Source: Pseudomonadota bacterium
Lineage (GTDB): Bacteria; Pseudomonadota; Gammaproteobacteria; Burkholderiales; Burkholderiaceae_C
Assembly: GCA_018241265.1 (NCBI GenBank)
Contig: JAFEEF010000082.1
Coordinates: 1-34,236, forward strand
Length of the DNA stretch: 34,236 nucleotides
Reading direction: 5' to 3'
Under the pieces are notes generated by a model, which saw only the letters and a program-made list of their open reading frames with translations, was not told the DNA's origin and made no database searches. Shown here in pieces: positions 27,490 to 34,236 of the stretch (within the stretch, counting starts at the first letter, position 1; the number at the start of each line of letters is the position of its first letter). The translations under genes and the position numbers were made by a program.

Positions 27490-28776
27490 CTACGGCTGGT
27501 TCGGCTCGACCGGGCTGCGCGTACTGGCGCGCAGGAACAGGCGCGACACCGTCTGCGCGAGCTGCGCCCGATGTTCGCCGTCGGCGCTGTGCAATTCGGC
27601 CAGCGTGCCGTGCAGGAGCTTCTGCGTCAGCCCGCGCGACAGCGCTTCGAGCACCGCATCGATGTCCTCGCCGCGTGCGAGGAGCTTGCGCGCCCGCGCG
27701 ATCTCGATCGCGCGCCATTCGTCGGCCTGGCTGTTGAGCGCCTGGATCAGCGGCACCGAGCCGCGCTGCTCGAGCCATTGCACGAAGCTCTGCACGCCGG
27801 TCTCGATGATCGCCTCGGCCTGCTCGACCGCGGCCTGGCGCTGCTCGCCGGCGTGCTGGACGAGCGACGACAGGTCGTCGACGGTGTAAAGATAGACGTC
27901 CGACAGCCGCGCCACCTCGGGTTCGATGTCGCGCGGCACCGCGAGGTCGACCATGAACATCGGCCGATGGCGGCGTGCCTTCAGTGCGCGCTCGACCGCG
28001 CCCAGGCCGATGATCGGCAGCGCGCTCGCGGTGCACGAGATCACGATGTCGAACTCGGACAAGCGCCCCGGCAGGTCGGCGAGGCGCATCGCCTCGGCGC
28101 CGAACCGGCCGGCGATCTTCTCGCCGCGCTCGAGCGTACGGTTGGCGACCGCCATCGCGCGGGGCTGGCGCGCTGCGAAGTGCGTCGCGACCAGTTCGAC
28201 CATCTCGCCCGCGCCGACGAACAGCACGCGGGTCTCGCGCAGGTCTTCGAACAGCTGCGATGCGAGCCGCGCGGCCGCGGCCGCCATGCTGATCGAATGC
28301 GCGCCGATCTCGGTCGACGTGCGCACTTCCTTGGCGACCGCGAACGAGCGCTGGAACATCTGGTGCAGCGAGCCGCCGAGCGTGCCGGCGGTCTCCGCCT
28401 CGCGCACCGCCTGCTTCATCTGGCCGAGGATCTGCGGCTCGCCGAGCACCATCGAATCGAGGCCGCTGGCGACGCGGAACGCATGGCGCGCCGCCGAGCC
28501 GTTCTCGAGCACGTACGAGTGCCCGCGCAAGGTCGCCGCCGGCACGCCGCCCACGCCGGCGAGCCAGTCGATCGCCGGCGCGACCGCCGCGCGGTCGGCG
28601 CCGACGTAGAGCTCGGTGCGGTTGCAGGTCGAGACGATCGCGACCTCGCTGCTGCGCTGCAGCCGCTGCCGAAAGCCCTGCAGCAGCGGCGCGAGCTGAC
28701 CCGGCGCCACCGCGAAACGACCGCGCAGGTCGAGCGGCGCGGTCGTGTGGTTGAGGCCCAGGGCGAAAACGCTCAT
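27490..28776 (-). CDS. hemA: Glutamyl-tRNA reductase
   Basis: HemA reduces glutamyl-tRNA to glutamate-1-semialdehyde, the first committed step of heme synthesis by the C5 route. The 428-residue protein starts [20 protein letters not shown]. The catalytic Cys is C51 in STCNRTELY, and [11 protein letters not shown] is the conserved catalytic-domain motif. The NADPH site is VLFVGAGEM, and a dimerisation helix region is at the C-terminus. The start at 28776 is chosen by homology over a longer open frame reaching 28977. A TATAAT lies just upstream. Use of the C5 path fits a betaproteobacterium. Confidence 0.98.
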   Translation of the reverse strand: MSVFALGLNHTTAPLDLRGRFAVAPGQLAPLLQGFRQRLQRSSEVAIVSTCNRTELYVGADRAAVAPAIDWLAGVGGVPAATLRGHSYVLENGSAARHAFRVASGLDSMVLGEPQILGQMKQAVREAETAGTLGGSLHQMFQRSFAVAKEVRTSTEIGAHSISMAAAAARLASQLFEDLRETRVLFVGAGEMVELVATHFAARQPRAMAVANRTLERGEKIAGRFGAEAMRLADLPGRLSEFDIVISCTASALPIIGLGAVERALKARRHRPMFMVDLAVPRDIEPEVARLSDVYLYTVDDLSSLVQHAGEQRQAAVEQAEAIIETGVQSFVQWLEQRGSVPLIQALNSQADEWRAIEIARARKLLARGEDIDAVLEALSRGLTQKLLHGTLAELHSADGEHRAQLAQTVSRLFLRASTRSPVEPNQP

Positions 28777-28782
28777 CGTCGA

Positions 28783-28788
28783 ATTATA
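28783..28788 (-). promoter_or_regulatory. Candidate -10 box of hemA
   Basis: A perfect TATAAT on the minus strand ends 6 bases before the hemA ATG at 28776, inside the only AT-rich patch nearby (28781-28795). No -35 is clear. If it is used, transcription would begin at or next to the start codon and the hemA mRNA would be nearly leaderless; a promoter further upstream is the alternative. Confidence 0.35.
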
Positions 28789-28864
28789 AAATTTGCGACC
28801 GCTGCGCGCCGGATGGGCGAAATCGCAGCAACGGCGCGGCTTGACGCGGCGCAACCGGCGCGCC

Positions 28865-29176
28865 GTGCCGGCGCTCTCACGAACCCCCGGCGAGGATGTC
28901 ATCGGCGCTTTCTGGCATGTCCTGAACTTCTTCGCGCCGGCGCTGGGCCTGGGCGCGATCGCCGCGTCGTTTGCCAAGCTGGTCTGGCGGCGCGAGCTGC
29001 GCGCGGTGCGCTGGCCGCGCCTCGTCTTGGCGGCGGCGGGCGCCGCCGCGCTGGTGCTGATGGCCGGTCTCGTCGCCTTCGGCCGAGACGGCCGGATGGC
29101 GACCTACGCCGGCATGGTCATCGCGACGGCGCTGGCGCTGTGGTGGACGGGGTTCGCGGCACGGCGCGGTCCGTAG
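28865..29176 (+). CDS. Small conserved-looking inner-membrane protein, function unknown
   Basis: The frame encodes about 103 residues from a GTG at 28865; an ATG at 28793 in the same frame is an alternative that adds 24 basic residues. It shows three hydrophobic segments, at about 12-33 ([21 protein letters not shown]), 48-66 ([20 protein letters not shown]) and 75-94 ([17 protein letters not shown]), separated by basic loops with [13 protein letters not shown] do not recognise a family. It is divergent from hemA and its stop is one base from the miaB stop, so the two genes meet tail to tail with no terminator visible. Confidence 0.6.
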   Translation: MPALSRTPGEDVIGAFWHVLNFFAPALGLGAIAASFAKLVWRRELRAVRWPRLVLAAAGAAALVLMAGLVAFGRDGRMATYAGMVIATALALWWTGFAARRGP

Positions 29177-29177
29177 T

Positions 29178-30548
29178 TCACGCCTCCGTCAGCTCGATCT
29201 CGCCGCGCAGCGAGTGCGGATAGACCGCCGCGATGCGCACGTCGATCATCTGCCCGATCAGCCGCGGCGCGCCCTTGAAGTTGACGATGCGGTTGCATTC
29301 GGTGCGGCCGGTCAGCTCGCTGTCGTCCTTGCGCGACGTGCCCTCGACGAGGATGCGCTGGCGCGTTCCGAGGCGCGACTCGCCGATGCGCCGCGCATTC
29401 GCCTCGAGCGCCGCTTGCAGCCGGTACAGCCGCTCGAGCTTCACCGCCTGCGGCGTGTCGTCCGGCAGCGCTGCGGCGGGCGTGCCGGGCCGCGCGCTGA
29501 AGACGAAGCTGAAACTCTGGTCGAAGCCGACATCCTCGACCAGCTTCATCAGCTTGTCGAAGTCCGCTTCGGTCTCGCCCGGGAAGCCGACGATGAAGTC
29601 GCTCGAGATGCAGATGTCGGGTCGCACCGCGCGCAGCTTCTTCACCGTGCTCTTGAACTCCATCGCGGTGTAGCCGCGCTTCATCGCCGCGAGGATGCGG
29701 TCGCTGCCGTGCTGTACCGGCAGGTGCACGTGGTTCACGAGCTGCGGCACGCGCGCATAGGCGTCGACGAGGCGCTGCGTGAACTCGTTCGGATGACTCG
29801 TCGTGTAGCGCAGGCGCTCGATGCCGGGGATCGCCGCGACGTACTCGACCAGCAGCGCGAAATCCGCGTCGTCGGTGCCGCGCCACGCGTTGACGTTCTG
29901 GCCGAGCAGGGTGACTTCCTTGACGCCCTGGCCGGCCAGCTCGGCCACCTCGACCAGCACGTCGTCGAGCGGCCGCGAGACCTCCTCGCCGCGCGTGTAC
30001 GGCACGACGCAGTACGAGCAGTACTTCGAGCAACCTTCCATGATCGACACGAAGGCGCTGGCACCTTCGACGCGCGCCGGCGGCAGGTGATCGAACTTCT
30101 CGATCTCGGGGAAGCTGATGTCGATCTGCGGCCGCCGCTCGCTGCGGCGCCGCGCCAGCAACTCGGGCAGGCGGTGCAAGGTCTGCGGGCCGAACACCAC
30201 GTCGACGTACGGCGCGCGCTCGATGATCGCGGCGCCTTCCTGGCTCGCGACGCAGCCGCCGACGCCGATCATCACGCCCTTCTGCTTCAAGTGCTTGACG
30301 CGGCCGAGGTCGCTGAAGACCTTCTCCTGCGCCTTCTCGCGCACCGAGCAGGTGTTGAAGAGCACGAGGTCGGCCTCGTCGACGTTGGTCGTCGGCGCGT
30401 AGCCTTGCGCTGCCTGCAGCACGTCGGCCATCTTCGCCGAGTCGTACTCGTTCATCTGGCAGCCGAAGGTCTTGATGTAGACCTTCTTCGTCGGCGTTGC
30501 CGGCGCTGCCGGCGTTTCCGGCGATTCGATGCCGGTGATGCTGTTCAT
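29178..30548 (-). CDS. miaB: tRNA-2-methylthio-N6-isopentenyladenosine synthase MiaB
   Basis: MiaB is a radical-SAM enzyme that adds a methylthio group to i6A37 of tRNAs reading UNN codons. The 456-residue protein has the N-terminal domain cysteines C30, C67 and C99, the radical-SAM cluster C173-x3-C177-x2-C180 ([11 protein letters not shown]), and a C-terminal TRAM domain. The first 20 residues (Pro/Ala/Thr-rich) are not conserved; the family homology starts at [13 protein letters not shown], so a later start cannot be excluded. Its ATG overlaps the stop of the upstream gene (ATGA, 30545-30548), giving coupling. Confidence 0.96.
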   Translation of the reverse strand: MNSITGIESPETPAAPATPTKKVYIKTFGCQMNEYDSAKMADVLQAAQGYAPTTNVDEADLVLFNTCSVREKAQEKVFSDLGRVKHLKQKGVMIGVGGCVASQEGAAIIERAPYVDVVFGPQTLHRLPELLARRRSERRPQIDISFPEIEKFDHLPPARVEGASAFVSIMEGCSKYCSYCVVPYTRGEEVSRPLDDVLVEVAELAGQGVKEVTLLGQNVNAWRGTDDADFALLVEYVAAIPGIERLRYTTSHPNEFTQRLVDAYARVPQLVNHVHLPVQHGSDRILAAMKRGYTAMEFKSTVKKLRAVRPDICISSDFIVGFPGETEADFDKLMKLVEDVGFDQSFSFVFSARPGTPAAALPDDTPQAVKLERLYRLQAALEANARRIGESRLGTRQRILVEGTSRKDDSELTGRTECNRIVNFKGAPRLIGQMIDVRIAAVYPHSLRGEIELTEA

Positions 30549-30925
30549 GGCTTGGTCCACGTCTGGGCCACCGGATCGAAGGTCCACGTCGTCTGTTCGA
30601 GCTTCACCGGCCACGGCTTCTTGTCGGCCTCGTCCTGCCGCAGGATCCAGACGTCGTACACCAGGCCGAGCGGATCGAGCGTGTAGTTCACGAGCAGGTG
30701 CTGGCCGACGAGCGCGGCGGACATCTGCAGCAGGTTGTCCTGCCCGCGGATGCGCGCGCCGGGCGCGAGGCGCGCCGGCCGGCCGTTCAGCATGATCTCG
30801 GGCGGCGCCTCGACGACGAGCGCGCCGCGCAAGGCGTTCTGCGGGAAGTTGCGTGCGATCTGCTGCGCCGTGGCAGGCGCGATCGATGCGGCCACGGCGA
30901 GCGCGGCCAGAGCACAGCGGTACAT
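30545..30925 (-). CDS. Small exported protein of unknown function, coupled to miaB
   Basis: This 126-residue protein has a signal peptide (1-21; [17 protein letters not shown], cut before QQI). A compact mature domain contains [41 protein letters not shown] and [23 protein letters not shown] recognise it only as a conserved hypothetical protein found upstream of miaB in some Burkholderiales; function is unknown. Single Trp and Tyr-rich strands near the end suggest a beta-rich periplasmic domain. Its stop overlaps the miaB ATG, an odd pairing of a periplasmic protein with a tRNA-modifying enzyme. Next upstream is hpaR, 45 bases away on the same strand. Confidence 0.8.
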   Translation of the reverse strand: MYRCALAALAVAASIAPATAQQIARNFPQNALRGALVVEAPPEIMLNGRPARLAPGARIRGQDNLLQMSAALVGQHLLVNYTLDPLGLVYDVWILRQDEADKKPWPVKLEQTTWTFDPVAQTWTKP

Positions 30926-30970
30926 GGTGTAGATCCAGTGGCTGCGGAAAAATCGGCAGCCGGGAGTCTA

Positions 30971-31435
30971 TCAACCGGCCGTGCGGCACCCCGGATCCGC
31001 GTCGGCCTCGGCGAGCCGCTGCAACAGGCAGTCGAGCGCGTCATACACCTGCTGCAGCGTCTCCACGCCGACCAGCGCCTCGATGGCGTCGTAGCGTCCT
31101 TCGACGCGCGGTACGAGACGCCGGCCGAGCTGCCGGCCGCGCGCGGTCGGCGCGACGCTGAGGCGCCGCTGGTCGTGGTCCATCCGCGTGCGCCGCACGA
31201 GGCCGGCCTCTTCCATGCGCGCGAGCACGCCGGTGATGCTCGGGCTCGAGATGAGGCACAGCCCCGACAGCTGGCGCGGCTCGAGCGCCCCATGCTCCAG
31301 CAGCGCGCGCAGGATGCGCCACTGCTGCTCGGTCACGCCGTGCGCGTTGAGGTGCGGCCGGAAGTGCGCCATCAGCGCCTCGCGCGACTGCAGCAGCAGC
31401 TGGGGCAGGTTGCGATGGCGCAGTTCGGTTGACAC
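30971..31435 (-). CDS. hpaR: HpaR, MarR-type regulator of the homoprotocatechuate operon
   Basis: HpaR is a MarR-family repressor of homoprotocatechuate catabolism. The 154-residue protein has the HpaR opening [22 protein letters not shown] and the winged helix (about 35-105) with [35 protein letters not shown] and [12 protein letters not shown]. The start is GTG at 31435, which gives the family-like N-terminus. No ribosome-binding site precedes it, and a promoter-like pair would start transcription at that very codon, so the mRNA may be leaderless. It is divergent from hpaG1, the operon it is expected to repress. Confidence 0.93.
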   Translation of the reverse strand: MSTELRHRNLPQLLLQSREALMAHFRPHLNAHGVTEQQWRILRALLEHGALEPRQLSGLCLISSPSITGVLARMEEAGLVRRTRMDHDQRRLSVAPTARGRQLGRRLVPRVEGRYDAIEALVGVETLQQVYDALDCLLQRLAEADADPGCRTAG

Positions 31436-31458
31436 GCTAATATGTTAGTGATTAGAGT
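31429..31458 (+). promoter_or_regulatory. Candidate promoter of the hpaG1-hpaG2-hpaE operon
   Basis: A consensus TTGACA (31429-31434), an 18-base spacer and TAGAGT (31453-31458, four of six) precede hpaG1. The -35 box overlaps the first codons of hpaR, and the spacer contains the hpaR -10 box, so the two divergent promoters overlap. An AAGGAG ribosome-binding site lies at 31470-31475. Confidence 0.55.
31437..31448. promoter_or_regulatory. Candidate HpaR operator
   Basis: CTAATATGTTAG is an imperfect 12-base palindrome with one mismatch pair (arms CTAATA and TGTTAG). It lies between the -35 and -10 boxes of the hpaG1 promoter and covers most of the hpaR -10. Its location fits a MarR-type repressor controlling both directions. 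Binding is inferred from position only. Confidence 0.5.
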
Positions 31459-31471
31459 CGCGGCCGGTCAA
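31442..31471 (-). promoter_or_regulatory. Candidate hpaR promoter (leaderless)
   Basis: On the minus strand TTGACC (31466-31471), an 18-base spacer and TAACAT (31442-31447) form a sigma70-like promoter. Six bases separate the -10 box from the hpaR GTG, so transcription would begin at the first base of the coding sequence. Confidence 0.5.
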
Positions 31472-31484
31472 GGAGCAAATTCGC

Positions 31485-32144
31485 ATGCTTCCCCTTTCGC
31501 GCCGCGGCACCGTCTACGGCACGCTGCTGAACCACCGCGCTGCGCTCGAGGCGCTCGGCGATGCGGTGCATGCCGCGCCGTACAAGGCGCCGCCGCGCGC
31601 GCCGGTGCTCTACATCAAGCCGCGCAACACCTGGATCGCGCCGGGCGACGCGATCGTCGTGCCGGCCGACGTCGACGAGGTCGAGATCGGCGCCACGCTC
31701 GGCCTCGTGATCGGCCGGCCGGCCTGCCGCGTCGACGAGCGCGACGCGCTGGCGCATGTCGCCGGCTACGTGATCGTCGACGACGTCAGCGTCCCGCACG
31801 CGTCCTACTACCGGCCGTCGCTGCGCTGCAAGGTCCGCGACACGTTTTGCCCGATCGGCCCGTTCGTGCCGCGCGAGCGGGTGGCCGATCCCGACGCACT
31901 CGCCGTCAGCATCGAGATCGACGGCGCCTGCCTCCAGCGCACGACGACCGGCGACCGGCTGCGCGGTGCCGCGCGCCTGCTCGCCGACGTCAGCGCGTTC
32001 ATGACGCTGGTGCCGGGCGACGTGCTGTCGATCGGCGTCGCGGCCGGCGCGCCGCGTGCGCGCGCCGGGCAGGCGGTCGGCATCGAGATCGAAGGGCTGG
32101 GGCGTCTCGACAACCCGCTCGTCGCCGAGGAGTCGCGATCATGA
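31485..32144 (+). CDS. hpaG1: HpaG1, N-terminal-type subunit of the homoprotocatechuate isomerase/decarboxylase
   Basis: This 219-residue protein belongs to the fumarylacetoacetate-hydrolase family. In E. coli the HpaG (HpcE) enzyme is one chain with two halves; here, as in many proteobacteria, the halves are separate genes. It shows VLYIKPRNTW, VEIGATLGLVIGR, ALAHVAGYVIVDDVSVPH and the C-terminal LVPGDVLSIGVAAGAP. The pathway role is processing the ring-cleavage product of homoprotocatechuate, by decarboxylation and isomerisation, in the cytosol. A strong AAGGAG precedes the ATG. Its stop overlaps the hpaG2 start by four bases (ATGA). Confidence 0.92.
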   Translation: MLPLSRRGTVYGTLLNHRAALEALGDAVHAAPYKAPPRAPVLYIKPRNTWIAPGDAIVVPADVDEVEIGATLGLVIGRPACRVDERDALAHVAGYVIVDDVSVPHASYYRPSLRCKVRDTFCPIGPFVPRERVADPDALAVSIEIDGACLQRTTTGDRLRGAARLLADVSAFMTLVPGDVLSIGVAAGAPRARAGQAVGIEIEGLGRLDNPLVAEESRS

Positions 32145-32911
32145 CGCGCCATGCGCGCGTCGCCCATGCCGGCGCGATCCATCATGCGGTCGAGCATCCC
32201 GACGGCGTGCGCCTCGCCGACGGCCGCGTGCTGGCCGAGACCGACGTCGTCTGGCTGCCGCCGTTCGACGTCGGCACCATCGTCGCGCTCGGCATCAACT
32301 ACGCCGACCATGCGAAGGAGCTGGCGAAGGAACTGACGACGACCGCGAAGGACGAGCCGCTCGCCTTCCTGAAGGCGCCCAACGCGCTGATCGGCCATCG
32401 CGGACGAACGCGCCGGCCGGCCGACGCGACCTTCATGCACTACGAATGCGAGCTCGCGGTCGTGATCGGCCGCACCGCCAAGCGCGTGCGTGCCGCCGAC
32501 GCGATGGCGCACGTGGCCGGCTACACGGTCGCCAACGACTACGCGATCCGCGACTACCTCGAGAACTGGTACCGCCCGAACCTGCGCGTGAAGAACCGCG
32601 ACGGCTGCACCGCGATCGGCCCGTGGCTGGTCGATGCCGAGGACGTGCCCGACCCGCACGCGCTCGATCTGCGCACGACGGTCAACGGCCGGGTCGTGCA
32701 ACGCGGCAATACCCGCGACCTGATCAACGACATCCCGGCGCTGATCGAATACCTGTCCGGCTTCATGACCTTGGCGCCGGGCGACGTGATCCTGACCGGC
32801 ACGCCCGAAGGCGTCGTCGACGTGAACCCGGGCGACGAGGTCGTCTGCGAGATCGACCGCGTGGGGCGGCTCGTCAACACGATCGTCGCCGATGCGGCGT
32901 TCGGCATCTGA
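32141..32911 (+). CDS. hpaG2: HpaG2, C-terminal-type subunit of the homoprotocatechuate isomerase/decarboxylase
   Basis: This 256-residue member of the fumarylacetoacetate-hydrolase family corresponds to the C-terminal half of E. coli HpaG. Motifs include VALGINYADHAKEL, PLAFLKAPNALIG, the metal-binding acids in HYECELAVVIGRTAKRV, and AGYTVANDYAIRDYLENWYRPNLRVKN. The C-terminus LAPGDVILTGTPEGV is typical. The ATG overlaps the hpaG1 stop, so the two half-enzymes should be made in equal amounts. hpaE follows after 17 bases. Confidence 0.94.
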   Translation: MTRHARVAHAGAIHHAVEHPDGVRLADGRVLAETDVVWLPPFDVGTIVALGINYADHAKELAKELTTTAKDEPLAFLKAPNALIGHRGRTRRPADATFMHYECELAVVIGRTAKRVRAADAMAHVAGYTVANDYAIRDYLENWYRPNLRVKNRDGCTAIGPWLVDAEDVPDPHALDLRTTVNGRVVQRGNTRDLINDIPALIEYLSGFMTLAPGDVILTGTPEGVVDVNPGDEVVCEIDRVGRLVNTIVADAAFGI

Positions 32912-32928
32912 ACCCGAGGACTGCAGCG

Positions 32929-34236
32929 ATGCGCATCCAGCACCTGATCGACGGCCGCGCCGTCGAAGGCCGCGACTACTTCGAGACCGTCGACCCGGCG
33001 ACGCAGGAGGTGCTGGCCGAAGTCGCGGCCGGCGGCGCCGAAGAGATCGCTGCCGCCGTCGCCGCAGCGAAGGCGGCGTTCCCGAAGTGGGCCGCACGGC
33101 CGGCCGCCGAGCGCGCGAAGATGATGGTCAAGCTCGGCGACCTGATCGCGCAGCACGTGCCCGAGATCGCCGAGATCGAGACGCGCGACTGCGGCCAGGC
33201 GATCGCGCAGACGCGCAACGGCCTCGTGCCGCGGGCGGCCGACAACTTCTACTACTTCGCCGAGATGTGCACGCGCGTCGACGGCCACACCTATCCGACG
33301 CCGACCCACCTCAACTACACCTTGTTCCATCCGGTCGGCGTCTGCGCGCTGATCTCGCCGTGGAACGTGCCGTTCATGACCGGCACCTGGAAGATCGCGC
33401 CGTGCCTCGCCTTCGGCAATACCGCGGTCTTGAAGATGAGCGAGCTGTCGCCGATGAGCATCTCGCGCTTCGGCGAACTGGCGACCGAGGCCGGCCTGCC
33501 GAAGGGCGTGCTGAACATCGTGCACGGCACCGGCCGCGATGCCGGCGAGCCGCTGTGCGCGCATCCCGACGTGCGCGCGATCTCGTTCACCGGATCGACC
33601 GTCACCGGCAACCGCATCATCCGCGCCGCCGGCCTGAAGAAGTTCAGCATGGAGCTCGGCGGCAAGAGTCCGTTCGTCGTGTTCGACGATGCCGACTTCG
33701 ACCGCGCGCTCGATGCGGCGGTGTTCATGATCTTCTCCAACAACGGCGAGCGCTGCACCGCCGGCTCGCGCATCCTGGTGCAGAAGGGCCTCTACGCGCG
33801 CTTCGTCGAGCGCTTCGCCGAGCGGGCGGCGCGCATCCCGGTCGGCGACCCGATGGATCCGAACACCATCGTCGGTCCGATGATCAGTCCGGCGCACCTG
33901 GTCAAGGTGAGAAGCTACATCGAGCTCGGCCCGAAGGAAGGCGCGACGCTCGTGACCGGCGGCCTCGACGCGCCTGCGCTGCCGGCGGCGATGGCGCAGG
34001 GCAACTTCGTGCGGCCGACCGTCTTCGCCGACGTGCGCAACGACATGAAGATCGCGCAGGACGAGATCTTCGGGCCGGTCGCCTGCCTGATCCCGTTCGA
34101 CGACGAGGCCGATGCGATCGCGCAGGCCAACGACATCCCCTACGGCCTGTCGAGCTATGTCTGGTCCGAGAACCTCGGGCGCGCGCACCGTGTCGCCGCG
34201 GCGATCGAAGCCGGCATGTGCTTCGTCAACAGCCAG
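32929..34236 (+). CDS. hpaE: HpaE, 5-carboxymethyl-2-hydroxymuconate semialdehyde dehydrogenase (partial)
   Basis: HpaE is an NAD-dependent aldehyde dehydrogenase that oxidises the semialdehyde formed by ring cleavage of homoprotocatechuate. The first 436 residues are visible and the gene continues past the window. NAD-binding motifs include ISPWNVPFMTGTWKIAP and SFTGSTVTGNRII. The catalytic Glu is E242 (MELGGKS) and the nucleophile Cys is C276 (NNGERCTAGS). EIFGPVACLIPF follows as expected. The specific substrate rests on its position after hpaG1-hpaG2. The ring-cleavage dioxygenase (hpaD), hpaF and hpaH would be expected downstream. Confidence 0.95.
   Translation, partial: MRIQHLIDGRAVEGRDYFETVDPATQEVLAEVAAGGAEEIAAAVAAAKAAFPKWAARPAAERAKMMVKLGDLIAQHVPEIAEIETRDCGQAIAQTRNGLVPRAADNFYYFAEMCTRVDGHTYPTPTHLNYTLFHPVGVCALISPWNVPFMTGTWKIAPCLAFGNTAVLKMSELSPMSISRFGELATEAGLPKGVLNIVHGTGRDAGEPLCAHPDVRAISFTGSTVTGNRIIRAAGLKKFSMELGGKSPFVVFDDADFDRALDAAVFMIFSNNGERCTAGSRILVQKGLYARFVERFAERAARIPVGDPMDPNTIVGPMISPAHLVKVRSYIELGPKEGATLVTGGLDAPALPAAMAQGNFVRPTVFADVRNDMKIAQDEIFGPVACLIPFDDEADAIAQANDIPYGLSSYVWSENLGRAHRVAAAIEAGMCFVNSQ

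Noticed and set aside
29214-30686. A 490-codon plus-strand frame opposite miaB
   Set aside because: Asp/Arg/Val-rich antisense sequence without domains; miaB has all six cluster cysteines on the other strand.
31485-32911. hpaG1 and hpaG2 as a gene broken by a frameshift
   Set aside because: Each half has its own start, a normal half-enzyme length and an ATGA overlap. Separate half genes are known in this pathway, so this is a natural two-gene form.

Overview
The window is about 34 kb of GC-rich, gene-dense chromosome from a betaproteobacterium, most likely of the order Burkholderiales. This rests on gene content and order: pilB-pilC-pilD-coaE-zapD-yacG, ispB / rplU-rpmA-obgE-proB / rppH / proS, grxD / prmC-prfA-hemA, and a divergent hpaR / hpaG1-hpaG2-hpaE locus. 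No species can be named from the sequence alone. I see no insertion sequence, phage, CRISPR array or rRNA. Every long gene has an intact frame, and the many long opposite-strand frames are GC-driven shadows.

Layout. (1) 1-860: the 5' end of groES on the minus strand with its promoter and a CIRCE operator, then a DUF883 membrane-anchored protein. (2) 1233-7695: a membrane diguanylate cyclase, then an apparent neutral-lipid module (acyl-CoA ligase, WS/DGAT acyltransferase, small helix-turn-helix protein), then a HAD hydrolase. (3) 7706-13279, minus strand: yacG, zapD, coaE and the type IV pilus genes pilD, pilC and pilB, four of them with GTG starts. (4) 13528-16154: a DUF3014 protein and a ClC-type chloride transporter with CBS domains. 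(5) 16233-17356, minus strand: tRNA-Pro(CGG) and ispB. (6) 17666-20550: rplU, rpmA, a strong terminator, obgE and proB. (7) 20574-23716: rppH on the minus strand, then proS coupled to a lytic transglycosylase. (8) 23723-28776, minus strand: ubiX, grxD, an unidentified outer-membrane beta-barrel candidate, prmC, prfA and hemA. (9) 28865-30925: a small membrane protein meeting miaB tail to tail, and a secreted protein gene coupled to miaB. (10) 30971-34236: hpaR and the start of the homoprotocatechuate (4-hydroxyphenylacetate) meta-cleavage operon, with hpaE cut by the window end.

How the genes work together. Most of the window is core cell biology: chaperonin, translation and its quality control, ubiquinone and heme precursors, division, pilus assembly. 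The accessory part is the lipid module, the diguanylate cyclase, the ClC/DUF3014 pair and the aromatic-acid catabolic operon. The features most worth a second look are the basic Lys/Ala/Pro-rich tail on the lipid acyltransferase together with the matching basic N-terminus of the adjacent HTH protein, the non-canonical first selectivity motif of the ClC protein, and the hpaR/hpaG1 promoter region, which predicts a leaderless hpaR transcript. I do not see a clear case for an entirely new multi-gene system; the lipid module is the nearest candidate.
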